Below, piece by piece: positions 7,152 to 14,738 of a DNA stretch of 35,123 nt. The translations under genes and the position numbers were made by a program. The first letter of the stretch is position 1; every line of letters begins with the position of its first letter. Source of the stretch: JBHPHI01 sp042569595 (GTDB taxonomy: Bacteria > Patescibacteriota > Microgenomatia > UBA1400 > 2-01-FULL-45-11); the NCBI GenBank assembly GCA_042569595.1, contig JBHPHI010000010.1:1-35123 (forward strand). Direction: 5' to 3'. The notes below the pieces were generated by a model. That model had not been told where the DNA came from, made no database searches, and worked only from the letters and a program-made list of their open reading frames with translations.

Positions 7152-8525
7152 GTGAATATAAAACAACTTTGGTCTTTAGTGTTAGAAGATATTCAAGTTG
7201 GCCTATCAAAAGGAAATTTTGCAACATGGATTAAGCCGACACTTCTTGAGGGAATAAAAGAGGTGGGGGAAGATAGGTTGATTGCCGAAATTTCTTGTCC
7301 TAGCTCTTTTCATCTTCAAATGGTTGAGGGTAGATATTATGGACAAATTAAAGAAGCTCTTGATAAGGCCACAAAAAAGAAGTCCGAGCTTAGATTTTCT
7401 GTTAACACCCAACTTCAACAAGAAAAGCCAATTGATTCATCACCTCTTTTTGCAAGCACTTCTCAACCAACCATTGACGAGCTTTCTGTGGCTCAACACA
7501 GAATAGGACTGAATGAGCAGTTTGTATTTGATACTTTTGCGGTTTCTACAAGCAATGAGATGGCTCATGCTGCTGCGGTGGCGGTTTCGAAAAAACTTGG
7601 CGGCTCATATAACCCACTGTTTTTATATGGGGGAGTTGGAGTCGGAAAAACGCACTTAATGCAAGCCATTGCGAACAGCTCTTTAAACGAAAGCCCCAGA
7701 ACCCTTATGGTTTACTGTGCTGGGGAAGAGTTTACTAATGAAATTATCGACGCTATTCAACAAAAAAGAACCAGAGAGTTTAAAAAGAAATATAGAAGTG
7801 TAAAAGGTTTGTTTATAGATGATATTCAGTTTATAGCAGGAAAAAACACAGTGCAGGAAGAATTTTTTCATACGTTTAATGCGGTAACTAAGTCTGGAGG
7901 ACAGGTAGTAATGACTAGTGATAAGCCCCCCCATGAAATAAACAATCTTGAGGCTAGGCTAAGGTCTCGTTTTGAGGCAGGACTTTTAATTGACATTGGG
8001 GACCCTTCTTTTGAATTAAGAACGGCAATTTTATTAATAAAATCTCGTCAAAAAGGACTTGATCTCCCTATGGATGCGGCTCGGGCCATAGCTGCTCATG
8101 TGGATAGCGCAAGAAAACTTGAGGGGTTTTTAGTTCGGCTTGCAACAGAATCTCGATTAAGGGGCCATCAAATTACTATTGACTTGGTTCAGTCTATTCT
8201 TGGAAAAAGAACCGAGGCTCCTATAACCACGCCAATAATCGTTCGCCCTTTAGAGGTTATTCGTGCTATTTCAAAATACTATGATGTGTCGGTAAAAGAA
8301 CTTCGAGGACCAAGAAGAAACAAAAACATTGTTCTTGGGCGACAGCTGGCGATGTATATAATGAGGTTTGACTTAAAGCTCGCCTTAACTGATATTGGAG
8401 GCATGTTTGGTGGAAGAGACCACACTACTGTTATGCACGGCGTAGATAAAATGACAAAGACCTTAACAGACTCTGAGTCTTTAAGGCTCGATTTAACAAA
8501 CGTGAGGAAAAGTTTACAAAATTAG
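7152..8525 (+). CDS. dnaA: Chromosomal replication initiator DnaA
   Basis: This protein binds DnaA boxes at oriC, oligomerises with ATP, melts the origin and helps load the replicative helicase. The 457-residue protein has the usual four domains. Domain I is at the N-terminus (LWSLVLEDIQVGLSKGNFATW). A short linker lies around 80-115. The AAA+ domain has Walker A GGVGVGKTH (about 160-168) and Walker B FIDDIQF (about 220). The C-terminal helix-turn-helix domain carries the signature GGRDHTTVMHGVDKM (about 419-433). The start is GTG, with GAGGA correctly spaced upstream. Flanking DnaA-box clusters and dnaN support the assignment. Confidence 0.97.
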   Translation: MNIKQLWSLVLEDIQVGLSKGNFATWIKPTLLEGIKEVGEDRLIAEISCPSSFHLQMVEGRYYGQIKEALDKATKKKSELRFSVNTQLQQEKPIDSSPLFASTSQPTIDELSVAQHRIGLNEQFVFDTFAVSTSNEMAHAAAVAVSKKLGGSYNPLFLYGGVGVGKTHLMQAIANSSLNESPRTLMVYCAGEEFTNEIIDAIQQKRTREFKKKYRSVKGLFIDDIQFIAGKNTVQEEFFHTFNAVTKSGGQVVMTSDKPPHEINNLEARLRSRFEAGLLIDIGDPSFELRTAILLIKSRQKGLDLPMDAARAIAAHVDSARKLEGFLVRLATESRLRGHQITIDLVQSILGKRTEAPITTPIIVRPLEVIRAISKYYDVSVKELRGPRRNKNIVLGRQLAMYIMRFDLKLALTDIGGMFGGRDHTTVMHGVDKMTKTLTDSESLRLDLTNVRKSLQN

Positions 8526-8766
8526 TGGATAAAAATGACGAAAATAAATACTTTTACACTTTTCCACAAAAATTCATTGTTTTTCCACATGTTTATCCAC
8601 AGTGATTTGTGCTGTTTTCAACACAAAAAAAACACGAAATTACCAGGCTTAATTAATTTTGTTTTAAAGATATCCACGCCTCTACTATTACTACTTCTAT
8701 TTTATATATTACAAAAACAAACAAAAAAATTTCTTTTAATGTTGATATATTAATCATGGAGATAAT
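8524..8766. other. oriC: Putative replication origin between dnaA and dnaN
   Basis: This gene-free stretch is a good oriC candidate. DnaA-box-like 9-mers are AGTGGATAA (8524-8532, one mismatch, overlapping the dnaA stop), TTTTCCACA (8560-8568) and TTTTCCACA (8581-8589), each with one mismatch, and a perfect TTATCCACA (8593-8601). The last three are in the same orientation. They are followed by about 160 bp of very AT-rich DNA (8602-8766), which could be the duplex-unwinding element. No conserved protein is encoded here. Confidence 0.75.
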
Positions 8767-9885
8767 ATGAAAGTTAAAATTTTACAAGAGAATTTACATA
8801 AATCACTTTCTTTAGCGGAAAGATTTGTAGCTGCGAGACCTCAATTGCCAATACTGTCTAATATTTTATTAAAAGCGGACTCTTCTGGTTTCTATGTAGT
8901 CGCTACAAACCTAGAAACGGGTATAAGGTACAGGGTTGGGGCGAAAATAGAGAAAGAAGGGTCTTTAACAGTTCCTGCTAAGACATTTTTTGAGTTTGTA
9001 GGAAACCTTCCTTCAGAAACTGTAAGTTTAGTTGTTGAAGATGAGCAGCTAAAGGCAACATGTGCTAATTTTTCGGCTTCTTTTCAAGGCATATCTTCTA
9101 CGGAGTATCCAGATTTTCCGGAAAAAGGAAAGGAAGAAGAGAGTGAGATTTCCTTAAAAGTTATGAACGAGATTATTGATAAGGTTGGTTTCGCTGCTTC
9201 AAGCGATGATAGTAGGCCAGTTTTAACGGGAATGTTTTGGGATTTAGGAAAATCTAGTTCTAAAATAGCCGCTACGGATGGATACAGATTAAGTTTGCTG
9301 AATATTTCAACTAAAGAACTAGGAGGAAGAGAGACGTTACTATTACTGCCTTCTCAGGTATTGAGAGATGTTGGAAAAGTTTTTACTGATATTTCTTCTG
9401 AAAAAATTAAGGTTTCTTGGTCAGATAAACAAAAACAAGTATTTTTCATTTCGAACGATCTAGAAGTTGTAACAAGAGTTTTGGAGGGGGAGTATCCAAA
9501 CTATAAAGCAGTTATTCCCGAAGAAGAAGGCATTAGAGTTTTAGTGGAAAAAGAAAGCTTACTGAAAGCTGTAAAGATGGCGGCTATATTTGCCAGAGAA
9601 AGCGCAAACATCATAAAGTGGAGTATTAATTCAAAAGGATTAGTTGTTAGCGCAAACTCTCCTCAGGTTGGCGAAAACAAGTCTGTGGTTGAGTATGAAG
9701 GAGAGGTGACTGAGGAAAAGGATATAGCTTTTAATAGTAGATACTTACTTGATCTTTTGTCTCATATTGATTCAAAGAAGATTGTTTTTACAATGACTGA
9801 ACCATTACGTCCTGGAGTTTTTTATGAAGAAGGAAATGAGAAGAGGTTTTTGCACGTAATAATGCCTGTAAGAGTTCAAGATTAA
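8767..9885 (+). CDS. dnaN: DNA polymerase III sliding clamp (beta subunit)
   Basis: This is the ring-shaped homodimeric clamp that tethers DNA polymerase III to DNA. At 372 residues it is of normal length and consists of three similar clamp domains. Recognisable segments are the N-terminal MKVKILQENLHKSLSLAERF, PILSNILLKA, FAASSDDSRPVLTGMFWDL at the start of domain II, ATDGYRLSLL, and the C-terminal tail VIMPVRVQD, equivalent to the family's M-P-M-R. A GGAG motif lies just upstream of the ATG. The gene follows the putative origin in the standard dnaA-dnaN order and is convergent with the T4SS-like locus. Confidence 0.96.
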   Translation: MKVKILQENLHKSLSLAERFVAARPQLPILSNILLKADSSGFYVVATNLETGIRYRVGAKIEKEGSLTVPAKTFFEFVGNLPSETVSLVVEDEQLKATCANFSASFQGISSTEYPDFPEKGKEEESEISLKVMNEIIDKVGFAASSDDSRPVLTGMFWDLGKSSSKIAATDGYRLSLLNISTKELGGRETLLLLPSQVLRDVGKVFTDISSEKIKVSWSDKQKQVFFISNDLEVVTRVLEGEYPNYKAVIPEEEGIRVLVEKESLLKAVKMAAIFARESANIIKWSINSKGLVVSANSPQVGENKSVVEYEGEVTEEKDIAFNSRYLLDLLSHIDSKKIVFTMTEPLRPGVFYEEGNEKRFLHVIMPVRVQD

Positions 9886-9888
9886 TTT

Positions 9889-9912
9889 AAGTTTTATAAA
9901 AACTTTTAAAAG
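9889..9912. terminator. Weak AT-rich hairpin between convergent dnaN and virB4
   Basis: AAGTTTT-ATA-AAAACTT (9889-9905) can form a 7-bp stem, and CTTTTAAAAG (9903-9912) is a perfect palindrome. The stems are nearly all A-T and there is no clean T-run, so termination is only a possibility suggested by the convergent gene ends. Confidence 0.3.
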
Positions 9913-9919
9913 GGTTGGT

Positions 9920-11833
9920 TTATTGATTTGGAGTGATTTCTCCGGACCCTTGAGGGTTTTGCTTTTCGTTTAAAGGGAGGTTCTCTGTTTTTAAAATTTC
10001 TTGTTGTTTTTTAGTTTTTCTTTTTTCAGCGACTTCTTTGGGGTTTGTAGTGATTACTTCATGTTCTTGAGGGGAGGCTAACACTCTAATAGCAACATGA
10101 TTTTGTCCTGCGAAGAATAAACCCTCTCCCACTCCACAGGACAAAAGAAATCGACTCTCACCTTGAGACAGGTGAAAAATTTTGCCTAATTTTTCGATTG
10201 CAGCAGTCGACTGCTTCATAAGTAGCTGAATTGAGGAGTTAGTTACAATAGCCTTTCCCTGGTCGGTTGACAAAAAGTCTTCGACGTCTTGGGTGATTGT
10301 AGTTACTCCTAAGTAATATTTTCTAGCTCTTTTTGCTAAGGAGAACATATAGTTTGCTGAATCAGGGTACTGCATTAGATACCAAGCTTCATCTACAATA
10401 AGAAGTCTTTTTTTGAGATTTTGCTTTACCTTTGTCCAGATGTAATCAAGAATTATAAACATTGCAATTGGTCTTAAAGATCCCTCTAGCTCTCTGATTC
10501 CAAATACAGTAAATTGGTTGTTTAAATCTATTGTTGATTTTTGATCAAAAATCCCCCTAAAAGAGCCTTTTATATATTTTTCTAGTCTGCTGGCCAAGAC
10601 TTGCGCTTCTTTGCTTTCCATACCAAGAAGTGCTTTATATAAATCTTCCATGAGAGGCGGTTCTTTGCTTTGTGTTGCTGGATCAGGAGTAATTCCTTTT
10701 GCTTTATAGGCGGCGACCAAAGCTCTATCTAGAACTGCATCTTCAACTGGAGACAACTCTCCAAGCATTATTTTAAATAGAGTATGAAGGGTGAGAATTT
10801 TTCTTCCAAGCTCATTTTCCTCAGGATCATGCATTGCTGATAAGTCGAACGGATTAATTTTTTCATCGGACCTGAAAGAAAAATGAATGTACTCTCCATT
10901 AACCGACTTACTCATTTCTTCGTATTCACCTTCAGGGTCAATAATAATAACTTCAGAATCAAACATTAGAGATCTTAAGGCTTCTAGTTTTATGGTATAG
11001 CTTTTTCCTGCTCCTGACTTAGCAAACACCACCATATTAGCATTTTCCATCGAGAAACGATCAAATATTACTAGTGAGTCGTTATGTTGATTTATTCCAT
11101 ATAAAACACCCCTGTCACTAGTTAGTTCAGAAGAAGTAAAAGGAAAAGTGGTCGCAAGAGAGGTGGTATCCATGTTCCTAGTTATGTCTAAATAATCTGT
11201 TCCTAAAGGGAGTGAGGTTTTTAATCCCTCCTCCATTTGAAGAGTGGCTTTTTTTGAAATAATCAACAATGAACCCAGGGTTGATTGAACCTGTTCACTA
11301 ATTGCTCTTAATTTTTCTTCAGAGTCGGCAGAAATAGTAATATATAAACCGAATTGAAAAAATCTTTCAGCTCCTTTTGCAAGTTGCTCTTGCAGTATTC
11401 TGGCATCTTCTAGTTTTACTTGAGTATCAATATTGGCAATTCTACCTCTACTTAAGTCTGATTGAATTTCAGCTTCCATCTCTGTTATTTTTCTTCTTAG
11501 GTCATCCATTATTGTTTTTCCCTCAACAGGATAAACAAACATGCTTAAGGAAAGAGAGTTGTTGAAGTTGATTAAAGGAGAAAGCCAGTTTGCGTTTACA
11601 AATCTAGGATATCCGGCAACAAAAAGGGAGGTAATATAACTCGACCCCACTTTTACAAAGTTAAAATCTACATCTATAGACTCTGGAGCTATTATGTCTT
11701 GAATACTAACCAACCCTTTTGAAAAGCTCTGTTTATCTGAGTCAAGTTTTTGAGCCTCTGACGTTTTTTGACTCTCTTTTTTCGATTTATTATTTTGGTC
11801 TGGTTGTTTTTTGAAAGGTAGGTTTATTTTCAT
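9920..11833 (-). CDS. virB4: VirB4/TraC-family T4SS ATPase
   Basis: This is the cytoplasmic motor ATPase of a type IV secretion-like or conjugation-like apparatus. The 637-residue protein has an N-terminal domain (about 60-200) of the VirB4 type and a C-terminal RecA-like motor. Walker A is VVFAKSGAGKSYT (about 268-281) and IIIDPEGEYEEM follows. Walker B is RLLIVDEAWYLMQYP (about 475-490), with ARKYYLGVTTITQDVEDFL after it, the usual VirB4/TraC motif containing the sensor Gln. The first ~45 and last ~30 residues are polar and probably disordered. The start overlaps the stop of the TraC-like gene by 4 nt, implying coupled translation. No separate VirB11 or VirD4 ATPase is present in the window. 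Confidence 0.9.
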   Translation of the reverse strand: MKINLPFKKQPDQNNKSKKESQKTSEAQKLDSDKQSFSKGLVSIQDIIAPESIDVDFNFVKVGSSYITSLFVAGYPRFVNANWLSPLINFNNSLSLSMFVYPVEGKTIMDDLRRKITEMEAEIQSDLSRGRIANIDTQVKLEDARILQEQLAKGAERFFQFGLYITISADSEEKLRAISEQVQSTLGSLLIISKKATLQMEEGLKTSLPLGTDYLDITRNMDTTSLATTFPFTSSELTSDRGVLYGINQHNDSLVIFDRFSMENANMVVFAKSGAGKSYTIKLEALRSLMFDSEVIIIDPEGEYEEMSKSVNGEYIHFSFRSDEKINPFDLSAMHDPEENELGRKILTLHTLFKIMLGELSPVEDAVLDRALVAAYKAKGITPDPATQSKEPPLMEDLYKALLGMESKEAQVLASRLEKYIKGSFRGIFDQKSTIDLNNQFTVFGIRELEGSLRPIAMFIILDYIWTKVKQNLKKRLLIVDEAWYLMQYPDSANYMFSLAKRARKYYLGVTTITQDVEDFLSTDQGKAIVTNSSIQLLMKQSTAAIEKLGKIFHLSQGESRFLLSCGVGEGLFFAGQNHVAIRVLASPQEHEVITTNPKEVAEKRKTKKQQEILKTENLPLNEKQNPQGSGEITPNQ

Positions 11834-12654
11834 TGTTTTTTGTTTGTAGGGCTTGTATTTTGGGTTTGATTTTGTACGATTTCTGTTTTTAGTTGAGGTT
11901 GCTGGTTTGGTGTTTGATCGTTTTTAGTTGATGGGTCCGCCTTTTGTTCTGGTGATGATTCTTGAACTGGAGGACTTAAGGTGACAGTTGACTGAGTAAT
12001 AGGCGAATCAAGACGATCAATTTTTGAGAAGCCAGTTTCTTTAGCAACATTTGGGTTGTAGGCTGTGTAAAACAAGTGGACTATTTCATTGGTATTTAGT
12101 TGTTTTGTGTTTAGTCCAACCCTGGCAAATTGTCTAACAATATGGTCCTTTTTTGGATTTAATGTAGCAAGAGCTTTTTTTAGAATATAGTCTTTATCAT
12201 AAGGAAGGGACCTTTCTTTTTTTAAAGAGAGGGGGTTTGAAGCTCCCAGTCCAAGCTCTAGCCTAGAAAATGGTATTACACAATAAAACTTTTTATCTAG
12301 CACGTTTCCCTCTTTTACAATTTGTCCTATGAATTTTCTGTATTCAAATATTTGTCGGCGCTTTTTTTCTGTGCTTGCTACATTTTCTTGCTCTTGAAGA
12401 AGGTCAAGGTATTTTGAGACATCTTTTCTTTGAGATTTGACAAGAATTTGTATGGGAAATGTTAAGGAGTTTAATAGTCCAGCATATGCGAAAATTATTG
12501 CCTCTTGTTCTTGCTCAGACAAGAGATCAAAATTTACTGCGCTTACTTTTAACACAAGAGAGCAAGACCCATCTTTTTGCATAATGATGTCGTTGGTTAT
12601 ATCTAGAATGTCTAGATGATCTTGTGTTGTGGATTTTATTGGAGCAGGAGGCAT
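11830..12654 (-). CDS. TraC-like protein, VirB4 partner
   Basis: This is a 274-residue soluble protein between the PrgI-like and VirB4 genes. Residues about 12-200 resemble the TraC-like/VirB4 N-terminal type of domain: DILDITNDIIMQKDGSCSLV, then LTFPIQILVKSQRKDVSKYL. The tail from about 210 is rich in Pro, Gln, Thr and Ser and probably disordered. There is no Walker motif, so it is not an ATPase. In Gram-positive-type T4SS loci a small protein of this type commonly sits with VirB4; here it may be a split-off VirB4 N-terminal module. The exact role is inferred from position. The start is 1 nt after the PrgI-like stop. Confidence 0.6.
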   Translation of the reverse strand: MPPAPIKSTTQDHLDILDITNDIIMQKDGSCSLVLKVSAVNFDLLSEQEQEAIIFAYAGLLNSLTFPIQILVKSQRKDVSKYLDLLQEQENVASTEKKRRQIFEYRKFIGQIVKEGNVLDKKFYCVIPFSRLELGLGASNPLSLKKERSLPYDKDYILKKALATLNPKKDHIVRQFARVGLNTKQLNTNEIVHLFYTAYNPNVAKETGFSKIDRLDSPITQSTVTLSPPVQESSPEQKADPSTKNDQTPNQQPQLKTEIVQNQTQNTSPTNKKQ

Positions 12655-12655
12655 G

Positions 12656-13675
12656 TTATTTTGACCTAATTTCTAGAGGAGGATATATTTTCCCCTCAAG
12701 AGCTAAACTGATTATATCAAAGCTGTGATCGGGCTTTTCAAATTCTAAAGTATACGACCCATTTTCTAAAGGAGTAGTGAGAGTGAATTGGCCAAGTTTG
12801 TTGGTTTTTGTGGCGCGTGCTGTGTTTTGTTGGGCGTCTTTTATTTCAATCACAACGTTTTCAAGTATTTTCCCTGACCTGTCAAAAATCATTCCAGAGA
12901 GAGTGTTGGGTGTTTCTGTTAATCCAGGAAAAGGGAGGTTGGGGTTGAAAAAAGCTTTTTGATGAGGTTTTTCATCTGGTTTGGGTGTTATTGTGCCTGA
13001 AAAACTTGGTTGAGGGCTTTTAGGTAGTGTTTTTTTAAGAGGTGCTTCCTTCGTTGTTCTTGCTTCTTTGTTGATTTTGACGGGCTTGATGGTTTGGGTT
13101 TGTATGGTAGGGACAAAGTTTTGACTAGAGGAGGCGGGAGGCTGGGGTGTTTCTCTGGAAGTAGGAGGGGGCGTTGTTTTTTTTGTTTGATCTTCGGAGA
13201 ACAGAGTGTTTATTTGATCTAGTTTTTCTTGGTCTTTTTTCGAAATGACCTCTTCTGAGGGTGTTAGTTGATCTTGGCTTTTTGACTTTGAGGCGGCAAG
13301 GGGGGTTGGTTTTTGTTTTTTTTCTTTAGTCTTAATCTGAGCGGAAGGAGTTTTTTTGGCTTGATTCTTGAGATAGTCAGGAACGCTTGAGGATTTTTTC
13401 CAGTGAAACTGTGTTGGGTGATAGATGGTTTTGATAAACGCCATAAGCCATTGATCAAGAGGTCTGCCTTCAAGAGGTAAAAATGCAAACCCCACACCAG
13501 CAATTATGCAAACCGCTATGAAAAACCACTTAATTAGTCCTGGTAAGTTTGTTAAATAAAACAACCCTCCAACTCCCATCCATGCCATAAGCAACAAAAA
13601 CTGTCTTAGGGTCATGTCTCCTATTAATCTAAATTGATAGGAGCTGATGTTTTGCGGGATTGGGTGCTGTTCCAT
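12656..13675 (-). CDS. PrgI-like T4SS membrane protein with Pro-rich linker and C-terminal beta domain
   Basis: Residues 1 to about 95 match the PrgI family: a short cytoplasmic N-terminus (HPIPQNISSYQFRLIGDMTL), two adjacent transmembrane helices (about 22-45 and 48-68), and a post-membrane segment containing EGRPLDQWLMAFIKTIYHP. PrgI proteins are encoded beside VirB4 in Gram-positive-type T4SS and probably form part of the inner-membrane platform. A Lys/Pro/Thr-rich disordered region (about 105-245) follows. The C-terminal ~80 residues (LSGMIFDRSGKILENVVIEI, then TKTNKLGQFTLTTPLENGSY) look like a carboxypeptidase-regulatory-like beta-sandwich. This tail is unusual for PrgI. Topology suggests the tail is cytoplasmic, which would be odd for such a domain. 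Confidence 0.75.
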   Translation of the reverse strand: MEQHPIPQNISSYQFRLIGDMTLRQFLLLMAWMGVGGLFYLTNLPGLIKWFFIAVCIIAGVGFAFLPLEGRPLDQWLMAFIKTIYHPTQFHWKKSSSVPDYLKNQAKKTPSAQIKTKEKKQKPTPLAASKSKSQDQLTPSEEVISKKDQEKLDQINTLFSEDQTKKTTPPPTSRETPQPPASSSQNFVPTIQTQTIKPVKINKEARTTKEAPLKKTLPKSPQPSFSGTITPKPDEKPHQKAFFNPNLPFPGLTETPNTLSGMIFDRSGKILENVVIEIKDAQQNTARATKTNKLGQFTLTTPLENGSYTLEFEKPDHSFDIISLALEGKIYPPLEIRSK

Positions 13676-13690
13676 TTTTCTTTGGTTTTA

Positions 13691-13720
13691 ATAATACTTT
13701 TATGATAGCAGCACAAACAA
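13691..13720 (-). promoter_or_regulatory. Candidate promoter for PrgI-TraC-like-VirB4
   Basis: On the minus strand, TTGTTT (13715-13720) and TATTAT (13691-13696) are separated by 18 bp. It lies in the 67-nt gap before the PrgI-like gene. No Shine-Dalgarno precedes that ATG. Moderate matches only. Confidence 0.35.
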
Positions 13721-13742
13721 CGAGTATCTATAAAAGAAGAGC

Positions 13743-14738
13743 TTATTTTATAGCAGAAACAATATATGTAATTGAGTATGTTGAAAAAGGCTTGACGTTT
13801 TGAGGAGCTGTTCCTTCAAAAATATAAATAGGAGAGAGCAATCCATTAGATTCGTTTAGTGTATACCCAAGAGAAGATTGGTTTATTGAGGCTTTATTAA
13901 AGTTGATTTCAGACAGCCCGTAATTGGAGTCGATTACATCTGCTCTAATAAGCTGTCCCTGGTTGGAGGTTAGTTTAATTGAAGCCTCATTTGTGTTTAA
14001 AATGCTTAGGTTTTTATCTTCTGCTATGTTGTCAATAAAGTATCCGGACATTGACTTGATTGACCCGTTGCTGTTTAAGGTAATACTTAGGGAATATTGA
14101 ATTTGCGTAGAAAGTATTAAGGGAAAGTTGTTAATGTAATAAACAATACTTACTCTTGTGTGAGTAGCGCTTTCTCTTTTGCTGACAAACCTAACTTCAC
14201 CCCCAGTTAGATCAAGATATTGAGTTTTTATTATCTTATGCTCAATTTTATTAGGCAGTACTCCAAACTGCTTTACTAGGTCTTTTGCTTTGCCTTCGGC
14301 TTCTAGCTTTTCTAGTCCTGGTCCCTGATAATTGCTTGAATCGTTGTTGTTGAAATAAAAGTACCTTGGTGAGTTTTCAATATATATTTCTCCATTTACG
14401 TCTGAAGAAATAAATCCTGATCTGTTGTCAAAGTTGGTTTTTTTCGGTTCGGCTTGAATATTGAAAAACGTTTTTAATAACTCCATTTGTTTGGAGATTG
14501 AACCCCACTCGATCTTGTATTGAGGCATTTCTTTGTTGATGGGGGGAGATTTTAATCTTGTGCTTATGATTGGATTTTCTTGAGATGTGTTTGGTAGCGG
14601 CGTTGCTCTGATTGAATTTTTTTCTGTTTCTTGGGGAGTTTCTGTTTCTAGTTGTTTGGATCTTCTGCTTAATAAAACAAGCATAGTCACTATGAGCAAC
14701 AGAAAAATGACTAGTAGGTATGTGTTCTTTTTTTTCAT
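13743..14738 (-). CDS. Bitopic membrane protein of unknown function in the T4SS-like locus
   Basis: I do not recognise a family. The 331-residue protein starts MKKKNTYLLV, followed by one transmembrane helix (about residues 6-24) with basic flanks, then a Glu/Thr/Pro-rich linker, then an extracytoplasmic domain of about 240 residues rich in beta strands. The alternating pattern and the GLLSPIYIFEGTA segment near the end recall PepSY-like or YycH/YycI-like folds, but I cannot support that. The ATG at 14738 is chosen because it overlaps the M23-like gene's stop as ATGA; an in-frame ATG 15 nt upstream is possible. Single-pass topology and position would suit a VirB8-like bridging role; this is inference only. 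Confidence 0.6.
   Translation of the reverse strand: MKKKNTYLLVIFLLLIVTMLVLLSRRSKQLETETPQETEKNSIRATPLPNTSQENPIISTRLKSPPINKEMPQYKIEWGSISKQMELLKTFFNIQAEPKKTNFDNRSGFISSDVNGEIYIENSPRYFYFNNNDSSNYQGPGLEKLEAEGKAKDLVKQFGVLPNKIEHKIIKTQYLDLTGGEVRFVSKRESATHTRVSIVYYINNFPLILSTQIQYSLSITLNSNGSIKSMSGYFIDNIAEDKNLSILNTNEASIKLTSNQGQLIRADVIDSNYGLSEINFNKASINQSSLGYTLNESNGLLSPIYIFEGTAPQNVKPFSTYSITYIVSAIK

Noticed and set aside
8535..8753. 72-codon open frame between dnaA and dnaN
   Set aside because: It lies across DnaA boxes and an AT-rich tract. The product is low-complexity and matches nothing; the region is better explained as an origin.
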